20,000 bases of DNA from Methanobacterium sp. PtaB.Bin024 (lineage in GTDB: Archaea > Methanobacteriota > Methanobacteria > Methanobacteriales > Methanobacteriaceae): assembly GCA_002067065.1 (NCBI GenBank), contig MVPY01000081.1, forward strand, positions 1 through 20,000, written 5' to 3'. The translations under genes were made by a program, and so were the position numbers. Of the stretch, positions 1 through 12,326 are shown piece by piece. The notes under the pieces were generated by a model that did no database searches, was not told the DNA's origin, and saw only the letters and a program-made list of their open reading frames with translations. Numbering within the stretch: position 1 is the stretch's first letter; each line of letters begins with the position of its first letter.

Positions 1-423
1 GACCCACTGTTCAAGACTCCTTAAAAATAGGATTGATTTGGGTAAGATCTCTACATTGGTGTAGATGCTGAGGCCGCTTCCACTCCAGGCCGACATACTC
101 TCAAAATAAGCGTTCAAAAAGTCTATATGGGTGGAATACATTAAGCAAAAACTACCAATCAAGGCAGCCCATAACCAGGCCAGAGAAGCAATTATCATAC
201 CATGTTTGAGTTGCAACCGGTTATAATCTGCAGGCAACCTTCTGAGGATGAATCCCAGCCCTATTGAAAACATTCCAAATACTAGGAGGCTGAGTTGTTC
301 GTGTTCGTTGTATAAGAGGGCTACTATGAGGGGTATAAGTACCACCACACCTATGCCCTGCATTATCATACCTAGAGGGTTGGCTATTAATAATAAATCT
401 TTCTTCCCAAGATAGAATCTCAT
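1..423 (-). CDS. trkH: TrkH-family potassium uptake protein, N-terminal part (runs off left edge)
   Basis: Membrane subunit of a Trk/Ktr potassium uptake system. The reading frame from the ATG at 423 is open for 141 codons to the window edge. It starts MRFYLGKKDLLL, has hydrophobic segments near residues 18-35 and 40-54, and a third near 72-88, followed by the first pore loop, SMSAWSGSGLSI, and then LPKSILFLRSLEQWV. This order of M1 helix, P-loop with the SGSGLS filter, and the LP.SILF.RSL..W segment is characteristic of TrkH. An in-frame TAG immediately upstream (427-429) excludes an earlier start. No Shine-Dalgarno sequence precedes the ATG, and the TATA box at 450-457 predicts a transcript starting almost at the ATG, so the mRNA may be nearly leaderless. 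The NAD-binding partner TrkA is not seen here. The overlapping longer frame at 221-499 is a shadow. Confidence 0.9.
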   Translation of the reverse strand, partial: MRFYLGKKDLLLIANPLGMIMQGIGVVVLIPLIVALLYNEHEQLSLLVFGMFSIGLGFILRRLPADYNRLQLKHGMIIASLAWLWAALIGSFCLMYSTHIDFLNAYFESMSAWSGSGLSIYTNVEILPKSILFLRSLEQWV

Positions 424-449
424 ATACTACTGATCGATAAACAACATAA

Positions 450-457
450 TATATAAA
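450..457 (-). promoter_or_regulatory. TATA box for trkH
   Basis: TTTATATA on the minus strand, 27 bases upstream of the trkH start codon. Archaeal transcription starts about 25 bases after the box, so the 5' leader would be only a few bases. That agrees with the missing ribosome binding site. Confidence 0.5.
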
Positions 458-653
458 TTTCACTAAGAAAAATCTCACCAAAGACATATTAACAGGCAAA
501 TTGTCTTATAAAACGCCAAATATTTGGAAAAAATATTCATAAAAAGCGTATTTTAATCCAGAAGATAAAGGAGTCTTATATAACTTGGACTACGGATTAT
601 GTCATTATACTTGAACAGTAGTTCCATCTTATAAGTGTGAGGAGTTAATGGGG

Positions 654-677
654 GATAATGGTCAAAGATCCATTATC
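654..677. other. Stem-loop downstream of the slipin gene
   Basis: Perfect 8-bp inverted repeat: GATAATGG at 654-661 and CCATTATC at 670-677, with an 8-base loop. It lies 22 bases beyond the slipin stop codon. It could end the slipin transcript, but no oligo-T run follows on the minus strand. A protein-binding dyad is equally possible. The rest of the 424-699 spacer shows no gene I can support. Confidence 0.35.
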
Positions 678-699
678 ACGGTTTCCTCATGAGTCCATA

Positions 700-1485
700 T
701 TACTTTTTATCTTTTTCCAATACTTCCATTTCAGAGCCCAGGAAGTCTTTAATGTCTCTTAAACTATTCAATAACTGGGCAGGGAACACTATGGTGGAGT
801 TCTTCTCAGCAGCGATATTACTCAAAACTTGCATGATCCTGAGTTGCAATGCCACGGGATGGTCACTGATTATGTCAGCAGCTTCCCCCAGTTTCCCTGC
901 AGCAAGGTATTCACCTTCGGCCGATATGATTTTAGCCCTTTTCTCCCTTTCAGCCTCAGCTTGCAAAGCGATGGCTCTTTGCATACTGTCTGGTAGTTTG
1001 ATATCTTTTATCTCCACGGTGGTAACTTTTATCCCCCATGGCTCACTGTGCCTATCGATGATTTCCTGGATTTTAGTGTTAACCTTTGGTGTTTCTGAGA
1101 GCACCTCATCAAGGGTGAACTGTCCAACCACACTTCTTACTGTGGTCTGTGATATCTGGTTAACTGCTCGATTGTAGTTTTCAATTTCCACCACAGCACG
1201 ATAAGCATCTACCACTTTAAAATAGGCAACTGCAGCCACATCAATGGTTACATTGTCCTGAGTTATGATCTTCTGGGCAGGGATGGGCATGGTAACAATC
1301 CTTAGGGATGGTTTAACCATCCTATCAACCAGGGGAATTATAAGGCGTAACCCTGGTTCTCTGACTCCGATAACCTTCCCTAATCTAAAAACAACCCCCC
1401 TTTCATACTGATTTACAATTCTTATTGAAAGTCCCAGTATAATCAGGATTACAATTGCGATAATGATTATAGTTATTAAATCCAT
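700..1485 (-). CDS. Slipin / stomatin-like SPFH-domain membrane protein
   Basis: Membrane-anchored band-7 scaffold protein of 261 aa, likely forming oligomers at the cytoplasmic membrane. One N-terminal transmembrane helix (about residues 3-21) is followed by the motif NQYERGVVFRLGK and a continuous SPFH domain (GLRLIIPLVDRM, QDNVTIDVAAVAYFKV, RSVVGQFTLDEVL, WGIKVTTVEIKDI). A charged helical segment (LQAEAEREKRAKIISAEGE) and a C-terminal oligomerisation region follow. This matches archaeal slipins such as PH1511 in both layout and length. I chose the ATG at 1485 because the sequence GGGGTG sits 6 bases upstream; the frame can be extended to a GTG at 1494, but that codon lies inside the ribosome binding site. 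Many slipins are next to an NfeD gene; none is visible on either side. A TATA-like TTTATACA lies near 1531-1539. Confidence 0.92.
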   Translation of the reverse strand: MDLITIIIIAIVILIILGLSIRIVNQYERGVVFRLGKVIGVREPGLRLIIPLVDRMVKPSLRIVTMPIPAQKIITQDNVTIDVAAVAYFKVVDAYRAVVEIENYNRAVNQISQTTVRSVVGQFTLDEVLSETPKVNTKIQEIIDRHSEPWGIKVTTVEIKDIKLPDSMQRAIALQAEAEREKRAKIISAEGEYLAAGKLGEAADIISDHPVALQLRIMQVLSNIAAEKNSTIVFPAQLLNSLRDIKDFLGSEMEVLEKDKK

Positions 1486-1858
1486 TTTTAACACCCCTTA
1501 TTTGGATTAGATGAATATTTTTTCTAATTATAATGTATGTATAAACACCTAAATAAATCATGGGAAAGCTGTTTATTAGAACTAAAGGAAAATCGTGGAA
1601 AATAAAAAATTCTGGTTTATTCAATAAATGAGCATAACTGAGGCACTTATTTAATCTGTTTAGGTGTAATTTCCATGTAAAAGTTGAAAATGAGAAGAAG
1701 AAAATTTATTTATTTTAGTACAATATTGAAACTAAGTTAATAATGGTTTATTTTTCCTTTTTCATCTCATTTTCCATTATGAAAATTTATATATTTATCA
1801 TATGATCAATATTTAATGTGTTTTTCTTTGATTTTTTTATTATTAAGGGGGTTAACAA
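1486..1858. other. Divergent intergenic region between slipin and phosphodiesterase genes
   Basis: This 373-base AT-rich spacer separates two divergent genes. It contains a TATA-like element for the slipin gene (minus strand, about 1531-1539) and a clear TATA box for the phosphodiesterase (plus strand, 1786-1793). A 10-bp perfect palindrome, ATCATATGAT, lies at 1797-1806, between that TATA box and the predicted transcription start. I see no convincing coding frame or RNA gene in the middle (about 1560-1780). Confidence 0.5.
1786..1793 (+). promoter_or_regulatory. TATA box for the phosphodiesterase gene
   Basis: TTTATATA preceded by a purine-rich GAAAA stretch. It predicts a start near 1815 and a leader of about 45 bases. 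The palindrome ATCATATGAT (1797-1806) immediately follows and is a possible operator. Confidence 0.5.
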
Positions 1859-2341
1859 ATGATAGGTATTATGTCAGACAGCCATGATCATCTGGAGGCT
1901 ATTGGGGATTCAGTGGATGTATTTAACCAGGCAGGAGCAGAATTGGTCATCCATGCAGGGGATCTGATAGCACCATTTACAGCACGAGCATTTAAAAATC
2001 TCCAATCTCCCCTGGAAGCAATTTTTGGCAATAATGATGGTGAAAAACACATGTTAAGAACGGCGTATAGCGACATGTGTGTGTTGGAAGATTTCAAGGA
2101 ATTGGAAGTTGACGAAAGAAAGATCGCTGTAATCCATGGAACAACAGAAGCTCTGGTAGATGCACTTCTAAAAAGTGGAAAATATGATGTGGTGATAAGG
2201 GGTCACACCCATCAAATGGCGGTATCTGATGGGAAAACAATGGTGATCAATCCAGGAGAAGTGTGCGGATATTTATCCGGAGAAAAAACTGTGATACTGC
2301 TGGATACGGATGATCTAAGCTGGGAAGCAGTACATCTTTAA
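1859..2341 (+). CDS. MJ0936/YfcE-type metallophosphoesterase
   Basis: Cytoplasmic calcineurin-like phosphoesterase of 160 aa, about the length of the Methanocaldococcus enzyme MJ0936, which is a metal-dependent phosphodiesterase. All metal-binding motifs are visible in order: SDSHD (D7, H9), HAGD (D35), GNND (N59, D60), the IHG histidine (H93) and GHTH (H116, H118). The ATG at 1859 is preceded by a strong ribosome binding site, AAGGGGGTT, about 6 bases upstream. The biological substrate is not known for this family; model substrates are bis-p-nitrophenyl phosphate type. The gene appears to be transcribed alone: it has its own TATA box and a hairpin with oligo-T after its stop codon. Confidence 0.92.
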   Translation: MIGIMSDSHDHLEAIGDSVDVFNQAGAELVIHAGDLIAPFTARAFKNLQSPLEAIFGNNDGEKHMLRTAYSDMCVLEDFKELEVDERKIAVIHGTTEALVDALLKSGKYDVVIRGHTHQMAVSDGKTMVINPGEVCGYLSGEKTVILLDTDDLSWEAVHL

Positions 2342-2360
2342 ATGGAGTTAACTTTATATT

Positions 2361-2384
2361 TTCCAACAGTTAATTGGAATTTTT
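2361..2384 (+). terminator. Hairpin/oligo-T terminator after the phosphodiesterase
   Basis: TTCCAA at 2361-2366 pairs with TTGGAA at 2374-2379 around a 7-base loop. A run of five T (2380-2384) follows. It begins 20 bases after the stop codon. Confidence 0.55.
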
Positions 2385-2441
2385 AATGTGTTAATTAAAT
2401 AATCTGATTTAATTTAATTTTGTGAGAACGGTGAAATATTA

Positions 2442-3458
2442 ATGAAGCATAAAACTCTGCTTCTAATGCTGGCAGGCATTGGTGTTCTGGTTTTAATGGT
2501 ACTAATCATTGGACCAGGGCAGATTGAAAGTGCCATTAAACTGGCCAATCCATGGTATCTGATCTTGGCTGTTTTAATCCAGCTGGCAATATATGGCCTC
2601 TGGACTGAAAGATGGGCAGTAACTACGTCTGCAGTGGGCATATCAGTAAAAAGAAGGCGCCTTTTCCCAATGTTAATGGTGGGACTGGCCATAAACAACC
2701 TCACACCAAGTGGCAGAGGTGGAGGCGAACCAGTAAGGGCATATATACTGGGCAAATATTCCTCTTCCCCAACTGAAAACGCATTCGCAACAGTAATAGC
2801 TGATAGGGGTTTGGATACATTCCCTTTCATTGCTTTAGTAGTGTTTACCATAATCGCGGCGGTGTTGTATCTTAACTTACCTCAATGGATGATTATAACT
2901 CTGGTTATATGTATGGTAGTCTTAATCGCGATTTTCATCCTGGCTTTGTACATGTCTTTAAACCGTGAATTTGGAGACAGGGTCATTCGCTGGGGTTTAA
3001 GGATTTTAAAGCGAATTTCCGAGAAAACACACAGAAAATTCGAACAAAGAGCCTTAAACGCAGTTGAAGGATTTCAAAATAGTATGAAAATCATGGTAAC
3101 TGATCGTAAAGTATTGTTATATGGAATACCTCTTTCTTTCCTGATATGGGGTCTTGAAATCCTTCGAGTGTACATAGTTTTCGCTGCTCTTAATGTTCAG
3201 GCTCCTGTTGGGATCATAGCAGCGGTTTTTGTAATTTCAACCCTCATAGGTATGATACCATTACTGCCTGGTGGTTTAGGGGCTGTGGATGGTATGATGA
3301 TAGTATTATATTCCTATGCTGGCATCTCTCCATCAGTTAGTGCAGCCTCCACCATAGTAGAACGGTTGATCTCATTCTGGATGACATCCATCATAGGAAT
3401 GGCCTTTATACCATACTTTGGTGCAGATGCAATGGAAAAATTGTCACAAAAATCATAG
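2442..3458 (+). CDS. UPF0104 / LPG-synthase transmembrane-domain family protein
   Basis: Integral membrane protein of 338 aa, resembling the flippase-like transmembrane domain of lysylphosphatidylglycerol synthases (AglD/MprF N-terminal region) with no attached transferase domain. There are about seven or eight hydrophobic segments, for example near residues 7-24, 39-56, 129-146, 151-168 and 226-245, and several in the C-terminal third. Family hallmarks are the NNLTPSGRGGGEPVRAYIL loop (residues about 85-103), ADRGLDT, and the late motif IGMIPLLPGGLGAVDGMMI. Archaeal members occur next to glycosyltransferase or lipid genes, but here the neighbours are a phosphoesterase and a kinase, so context gives no substrate. 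GGTGA about 8 bases upstream supports the ATG. Any transport role is inference. Confidence 0.88.
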   Translation: MKHKTLLLMLAGIGVLVLMVLIIGPGQIESAIKLANPWYLILAVLIQLAIYGLWTERWAVTTSAVGISVKRRRLFPMLMVGLAINNLTPSGRGGGEPVRAYILGKYSSSPTENAFATVIADRGLDTFPFIALVVFTIIAAVLYLNLPQWMIITLVICMVVLIAIFILALYMSLNREFGDRVIRWGLRILKRISEKTHRKFEQRALNAVEGFQNSMKIMVTDRKVLLYGIPLSFLIWGLEILRVYIVFAALNVQAPVGIIAAVFVISTLIGMIPLLPGGLGAVDGMMIVLYSYAGISPSVSAASTIVERLISFWMTSIIGMAFIPYFGADAMEKLSQKS

Positions 3459-3504
3459 TCATAACACAGGAAACCATTGATATTGTTTTGCTCGTGGACA
3501 ACAA

Positions 3505-3512
3505 TTTATATA
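3505..3512 (+). promoter_or_regulatory. TATA box for the histidine kinase
   Basis: TTTATATA in the 117-base spacer before the kinase. The predicted start is near 3533, giving a leader of about 40 bases. Confidence 0.45.
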
Positions 3513-3575
3513 GTAATGTTCCATCAGACCCTTAATAAAAATTCAACATGGAAACTGAGTGGGGTCTAAGGGGAT

Positions 3576-5279
3576 ATGAAAACATCCGAAACAACTACAT
3601 CTACTGCTGATTTTAAAGAAACTGGGGATCCCCCACATGAAAAAATGAGATATGACCGTATATCTCTTTTGAAATCTATTTCCCAGATCATTGCAATTAT
3701 CGTGGCCATCATAGGATTTTTAATACTTTTCGGATGGGCATTCAACATCCCTATGTTTAAAAGTCCAGGACCTGCCTTTTCTACAGTAAAAAGCAATGTT
3801 GGATTGGCTTTTATTGCTATAGGGATCTCTTTATGGATATTTCAAATTCAAAGGGAGAATAAGTGGGTTCATATTATAGCTCAAATTTTTTCTGTACTTG
3901 CCATCATTCTGGGATGTGCAATCATGTTGGAGTATTTCTTCAATTTGAATCTGGGAATTGACCAGATGATGTTCAGGGAAGCGAAAGGGGCATTATTGAC
4001 ATATACACCGAATCGGATGGCTTTTACTGCAGCCCTTAACATTTCTTTGCTGGGCCTGGCTCTCCTGAGCATGGATCAGAAAACTAAGGGTGGCTACAGA
4101 GTATCCCAGGCTTTAGCTATAATAAGTGGTTTTTTGTCCTTATTATCACTTTTGGGCTATGTTTACGGTGTTCAATTGTTATATTACATTCCTAATTACA
4201 CAAGTATATCTATCTACGCTGCATTCACTTTCTTTTTGATGGCTGTGGCTGTGCTTTTTGCACAACCTGACAAAGGCCCTATGGGGGTAATAACCAGTGA
4301 TTATTTTGGAGGATATTTGGCACGGCGTTTGATCCCTGTTGCAATCATTATTCCAATTTTTTTCGGGGAACTAGCAATTTTAGGCCAGTATGCAGGCTTT
4401 TATGGAGGTAACTTCAGTGTTTCTCTGGTAGTGATCTCCACCACCATAATTTTCATTCTAGTCATATGGTGGAACTCCCTTTCATTCAATTGGATGGACA
4501 TAAAACGTGAAAGAGCAGAAATTGAATTAAAAAGATATAAGGATAATCTGGAGATAATGGTTCAGGAAAAAACTGCTGAATTAACCTCCACTAACCTTGA
4601 ATTAGAAGATGAAGTTAAGGAAAGGAAATCAGCTGAAGAAGAACTTAAAAAATCACTGGGAGAAAAGGAACTGCTGATGAAAGAGATTCACCATCGAGTG
4701 AAGAACAATCTTATGGTGATTTACAGCCTTTTAAATCTGCAATCGAGATATATTAAGGATAAAGAGACTAAAGACATCTTCCAGGAGAGCCAGCGTCGTG
4801 CCAGATCTATGGCTCTGATTCATGAACTGCTCTACCAATCCCAACAACATAATGAGGTTGACTTTGGTAGTTACATCCATACAATAAGCACAGAACTGTT
4901 CAGAAATTATTCTCTTAATTCAGAACAAGTAAAACTTAACCTAAAAACAGAAGATATCATGCTGGACGTCAACACTGCCGTACCTCTGGGGCTTATAGTC
5001 AACGAACTTGTCTCTAACAGCATGAAACATGCTTTTCCAGATGAAAGAGAAGGTGAAATCGACATTAGATTCTTCAAAGAAGATGATAATTATGTTTTGG
5101 TAGTTAAGGACGATGGTGTGGGGATGCCACCAGATCTGGACATAAATACCACAGAAACACTGGGTTTACAAGTTGTTGATAGTTTAATAACTCAAATACA
5201 TGGTGATTTAAAATTGATCCGTGAGGGTGGAACCACATTCCAAATAAGCTTCCGAGAACCAGATTTTCGAAATAAATGA
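3576..5279 (+). CDS. Membrane sensor histidine kinase, HisKA_2 type
   Basis: Signal-transducing kinase of 567 aa. The N-terminal half (about residues 30-305) is a multi-helix membrane sensor with roughly eight hydrophobic segments. It includes the pattern GWAFNIPMFKS and two internally similar stretches, SNVGLAFIAIGISLW and PNRMAFTAALNISLLGLAL, a layout seen in an unnamed sensor region of many kinases. A charged coiled-coil linker follows (about 305-362, KRERAEIELKRYKDNLE and onward). Next comes the HisKA_2 dimerisation domain with EIHHRVKNNL (phospho-acceptor probably H373) and a HATPase_c domain with NELVSNSMKHAF (N box), DDGVGMP (G1) and TLGLQVV (G2). No response regulator lies nearby, so the partner is unknown. 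The ATG at 3576 follows AAGGGG very closely (2 bases), with a second GGGG run further upstream. Confidence 0.9.
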   Translation: MKTSETTTSTADFKETGDPPHEKMRYDRISLLKSISQIIAIIVAIIGFLILFGWAFNIPMFKSPGPAFSTVKSNVGLAFIAIGISLWIFQIQRENKWVHIIAQIFSVLAIILGCAIMLEYFFNLNLGIDQMMFREAKGALLTYTPNRMAFTAALNISLLGLALLSMDQKTKGGYRVSQALAIISGFLSLLSLLGYVYGVQLLYYIPNYTSISIYAAFTFFLMAVAVLFAQPDKGPMGVITSDYFGGYLARRLIPVAIIIPIFFGELAILGQYAGFYGGNFSVSLVVISTTIIFILVIWWNSLSFNWMDIKRERAEIELKRYKDNLEIMVQEKTAELTSTNLELEDEVKERKSAEEELKKSLGEKELLMKEIHHRVKNNLMVIYSLLNLQSRYIKDKETKDIFQESQRRARSMALIHELLYQSQQHNEVDFGSYIHTISTELFRNYSLNSEQVKLNLKTEDIMLDVNTAVPLGLIVNELVSNSMKHAFPDEREGEIDIRFFKEDDNYVLVVKDDGVGMPPDLDINTTETLGLQVVDSLITQIHGDLKLIREGGTTFQISFREPDFRNK

Positions 5280-5318
5280 TTTAAACAGATAAAGATACAC
5301 ATATCCGACAAAAATTTT

Positions 5319-5380
5319 GATCATTGATCTGTATCTTAAGAACCCATTTTTTAGATCATTGATCTGTATTCTAAGAAACC
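5319..5380. repeat. Twin 27-bp direct repeats with a GATCA-T-TGATC dyad, upstream of ftr
   Basis: Two copies, 5319-5345 and 5354-5380, match at 24 of 27 positions with a 35-bp period. Each begins GATCATTGATCTGTAT, and its first 11 bases form a dyad (GATCA, one base, TGATC). They lie in the 232-base spacer between the kinase stop and the ftr start. An operator for a factor controlling ftr is plausible; an element in the kinase 3' region is the alternative. The rest of the spacer is AT-rich with no clear TATA box. Confidence 0.5.
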
Positions 5381-5511
5381 ATAATAACAGTAAATAAACA
5401 TTTAATTCAGGGAATTTAATTATTTGGTTCGTTTTTAATTCCTTGTTTAACCAAAAGAATAAATGGAAAAACTTATTAATTCTGTTATATCTAGATGGAT
5501 TGGTGATAATC

Positions 5512-6405
<894 letters not shown>

Positions 6406-6439
6406 GTAATCTGTTTCAACATAAAAAGTAGTTGGAATT

Positions 6440-6470
6440 TTAAAGGGATTTTCATTCTTTTTCCCTTTAA
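6440..6470 (+). terminator. Hairpin terminator after ftr
   Basis: Perfect 9-bp stem: TTAAAGGGA (6440-6448) and TCCCTTTAA (6462-6470) with a 13-base T-rich loop. It is followed by CTTTTCATATTTTTG. It lies between the convergent ftr and potassium-channel genes. Confidence 0.6.
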
Positions 6471-6534
6471 CTTTTCATATTTTTGTCACAATTCCTATTT
6501 TTTCCCCATTAACTTCATTAATCATCAGTTTTTT

Positions 6535-8463
<1,929 letters not shown>

Positions 8464-8575
8464 ATCATCACCTGATACGCCATTATTTACAATAATCCAC
8501 AGATTAACTTATTATTAACCAACTTTTTGTAATTCCTTTCCTCTTTAATCTTGGGAATAAGATTAGGGGACATGG

Positions 8576-10093
<1,518 letters not shown>

Positions 10094-10132
10094 ATATTCG
10101 TATGGTATTTCTATTAGCATAACAGCTGTTTG

Positions 10133-10151
10133 AATCCCTATTCAAGGGATT
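10133..10151. terminator. Hairpin between convergent nnr and VWA genes
   Basis: AATCCCT (10133-10139) pairs with AGGGATT (10145-10151) around a 5-base loop. Only a short T-containing tract (TTTCTTC) follows, so termination strength is uncertain. It lies about 40 bases from each of the two convergent stop codons and could serve both. Confidence 0.45.
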
Positions 10152-10192
10152 TCTTCACGAAGAACACGTCCCATAGCCTTAAACAAAACGTG

Positions 10193-11413
10193 CTAAATTT
10201 CACTTATTAAATCTGCCAGTTGCTCCAAATCACGAACCTCGAAACATTCTGCTCCGGCATCTTCATAATAAGAAACACAGCTATCTGCAACATTCCATTT
10301 CGGTTTTGGTTCGGGATTTAAAATTAAAACTTTTTTAGAATTTCGTGACATTTCTTGAATGAGATCGGCGCTTAAAGGTTTACGTCCGTATTTTGTTAAA
10401 AATTCAGTTTTCATGGATTGATTCTTGTATTTTGGTCCGGCCCAGTCCCGGCAATCACTTAAAATCATAACATATGACTTATTGTTTAAGCTGGTCTGGT
10501 TGAGGAATCTTTCAAAGGCGGTGAACATGTTGGATTTACCGCGGATCATCTGGTTTTGCTTCCGGATCTCCAGAACCTTAAGAAAAGCATCAATCACTTC
10601 ATCTTCCTGGAGAGCAGATGATATCTCGGCAGTTTTATTGTCAAATTCAAAAGCTCTTAAATTACTGAAGGAGTGCTGGGCAGCATACACCATGCAGAAG
10701 AACCAGAGGCTGATCCAGTCGCAGGAGATGCTTACATCATTTAAAAAGTAATGATTATGCTTTTTTAGGTGGGGTTTGCTTTTCACCATCTCCAGCAGGG
10801 TCCCTCCATGTTTCATATTTTTCCTGATGGTCCTCCGGATATCAGGTTTTTGTTTTTTAGATTCTTTCAGGCGTCTTGCTCTTTTAGTGGCTATTTTTTT
10901 ACCCAGTTTCTGGCATAACTCTATCAGTTCTGGTTCTAATGAATTCAAATCATCCAGGTCACTTTTGATCGACTTAGAATCTGTATTATCTCCGGAACCG
11001 TCGGTACTGCTTCCGCCCAATGTATTTTCAATGTAATCAAGTTTTACTTCATCAACAAGACTATCTTTGATATGTTCCATGGGTTCTGCAAAGGGGCGGT
11101 ACTTAGTTTTGGAGTGAAAAGACGTATCATGGGTGTTAGAGGCATTATGTCTGTGTTTTGGTGTTTTGTTATTAGGATCAGAAGGGACTTGGGGAATATC
11201 TCCTTTTCCTTCAAAGAATGATTCGTAAATCTTATTAAATTTCTTTCTTTGGTGTTGATCTTTAATATAAATAGCTGCAAGTGATTCTTTTAACTTTCCA
11301 TCTCCCTTTTCAATTAGGGGCAGTGCTTCGTAGGCACTTTGGGTGCATCGCAGGCTGGCAGGAATTCCGTTCTCCCGGAGCGTCCTGGAAAATCTGATAA
11401 GATCATCCTTCAT
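10193..11413 (-). CDS. VWA-domain protein of CoxE type, partner of MoxR
   Basis: Cytoplasmic von Willebrand factor A protein of 406 aa. The N-terminal helical part (about 1-220) begins with FSRTLRENGIPASL, the typical start of CoxE-like proteins, and contains a polar, probably disordered section (about 75-150). The VWA domain starts near residue 220: NDVSIS supplies a MIDAS DxSxS (226-230), a later SNMFTAF segment sits where the MIDAS threonine is expected, and ILSDCRD gives the third-site aspartate. The remainder ends in FEVRDLEQLADLI. In MoxR-VWA pairs the VWA protein recruits clients for metal or cofactor insertion. It follows moxR by 16 bases and is probably co-transcribed. The ATG at 11413 follows GTGGGA; an in-frame GTG three codons upstream is possible. 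Confidence 0.85.
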   Translation of the reverse strand: MKDDLIRFSRTLRENGIPASLRCTQSAYEALPLIEKGDGKLKESLAAIYIKDQHQRKKFNKIYESFFEGKGDIPQVPSDPNNKTPKHRHNASNTHDTSFHSKTKYRPFAEPMEHIKDSLVDEVKLDYIENTLGGSSTDGSGDNTDSKSIKSDLDDLNSLEPELIELCQKLGKKIATKRARRLKESKKQKPDIRRTIRKNMKHGGTLLEMVKSKPHLKKHNHYFLNDVSISCDWISLWFFCMVYAAQHSFSNLRAFEFDNKTAEISSALQEDEVIDAFLKVLEIRKQNQMIRGKSNMFTAFERFLNQTSLNNKSYVMILSDCRDWAGPKYKNQSMKTEFLTKYGRKPLSADLIQEMSRNSKKVLILNPEPKPKWNVADSCVSYYEDAGAECFEVRDLEQLADLISEI

Positions 11414-11429
11414 TGTTCCCACTACATAT

Positions 11430-12290
11430 TTACTTATGGAATGATTTTAAGACCTTTTCTCGGTCTTCTTCGTTTTTTATAACCACGTTGATGGTTTTTT
11501 TAATTGAATCTTCGTTGAGATCATTTTTATCAAACATGTTCATGCTTTTAATCCAGTCCACAGTGGCCCGGATGGAGGGCACTTTAGATAGGTTCATCCT
11601 CCGGATCTTTTGCATGGTTTTAACCACGTCTTCCACCAGATGAGGAGAAGCTTCAGGTAAATGAGTTTTAACGATCTCCACTTCCCTTTCCAAAGATGGA
11701 TAATCAATATAAAGGTAGAGGCAACGATCTTTGGTTTCATCTAAGAGTTGCCTCTGGCTGTTGGAAGTCAGGATCACCACAAGATCATTTTTTAGATCAA
11801 AAGTTCCCAGATCATTTACTGTAATCTGCTTCTCCCCCAGGGCTTCCAGGAGGAAACTTTCCACTTCCTCATCTGCCTTATCAATCTCATCAATAAGAAT
11901 AACTGAGGATTTATTGTTCATGAATGCAGAAAGAAGGGGTCTTTTAATGAAAAAATCCTCCCTAAAAACATCATCCTCTGGTTTAGTTGCATCATCGTTT
12001 ATTTTTGACATTTCAAGATGTAAAAGTTGTTTCTGGTAGTTCCATTCCCCAACGATCTGTTCAAAGGTAATTCCTTCATAACACTGCACCCTGAAAAAAT
12101 CCCTCATGAAAGCCCTGGCCACAGCCTTGGAAAGTTCAGTTTTACCTGTTCCTGGAGGACCTTCAATTAGTATGGGTTTTTTAAGTGAAAGGGCAAGAAA
12201 AACCACGTTAACTATGATTTCATCGGGAATGTAATTATGTTCTTCAAGAACATTCTCCACGAAATTTGTATCTAAACTAGCCTCACTCAT
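11430..12290 (-). CDS. MoxR-family AAA+ ATPase
   Basis: AAA+ ATPase of 286 aa in the MoxR branch, whose members act with VWA proteins as chaperones that mature or metallate enzymes. Walker A GPPGTGKT is at 44-51, Walker B ILIDEID at 131-137, sensor 1 falls in VVILTSNS, and an arginine (DRC) follows, as in MoxR. The C-terminal lid is short (SIRATVDWIKSM and onward). Compared with bacterial MoxR the CoxD-like form FEQIVGEWNYQKQLL is seen after strand 2. GGTGATT upstream fixes the start. It precedes the VWA gene by 16 bases and follows the DUF2284 gene by 36 bases, so these are likely one transcription unit. Confidence 0.92.
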   Translation of the reverse strand: MSEASLDTNFVENVLEEHNYIPDEIIVNVVFLALSLKKPILIEGPPGTGKTELSKAVARAFMRDFFRVQCYEGITFEQIVGEWNYQKQLLHLEMSKINDDATKPEDDVFREDFFIKRPLLSAFMNNKSSVILIDEIDKADEEVESFLLEALGEKQITVNDLGTFDLKNDLVVILTSNSQRQLLDETKDRCLYLYIDYPSLEREVEIVKTHLPEASPHLVEDVVKTMQKIRRMNLSKVPSIRATVDWIKSMNMFDKNDLNEDSIKKTINVVIKNEEDREKVLKSFHK

Positions 12291-12326
12291 AGAATCACCA
12301 TTCCTTCTAATTGCACGTAATTTGTC

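Noticed and set aside
221..499. 92-codon minus-strand frame near the left edge
   Set aside because: It lies in a different frame from trkH, whose frame (1-423) shows clear family motifs; this frame has none.
640..692. Short plus-strand frame ATG (648) to TGA (692) with GAGG upstream
   Set aside because: Only 14 codons, overlapping the stem-loop; no supporting evidence for translation.
1403..1624. 73-codon minus-strand frame over the slipin start
   Set aside because: It overlaps the slipin N-terminus in another frame and is low-complexity; no ribosome binding site.
3526..3573. Complementary segments AGACCC/GGGTCT and CCCTTA/TAAGGG before the kinase start, suggesting an RNA switch that hides the ribosome binding site
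   Set aside because: The TATA box at 3505-3512 predicts transcription starting near 3533, so the left arm would be mostly outside the transcript; six-base pairings are also weak.
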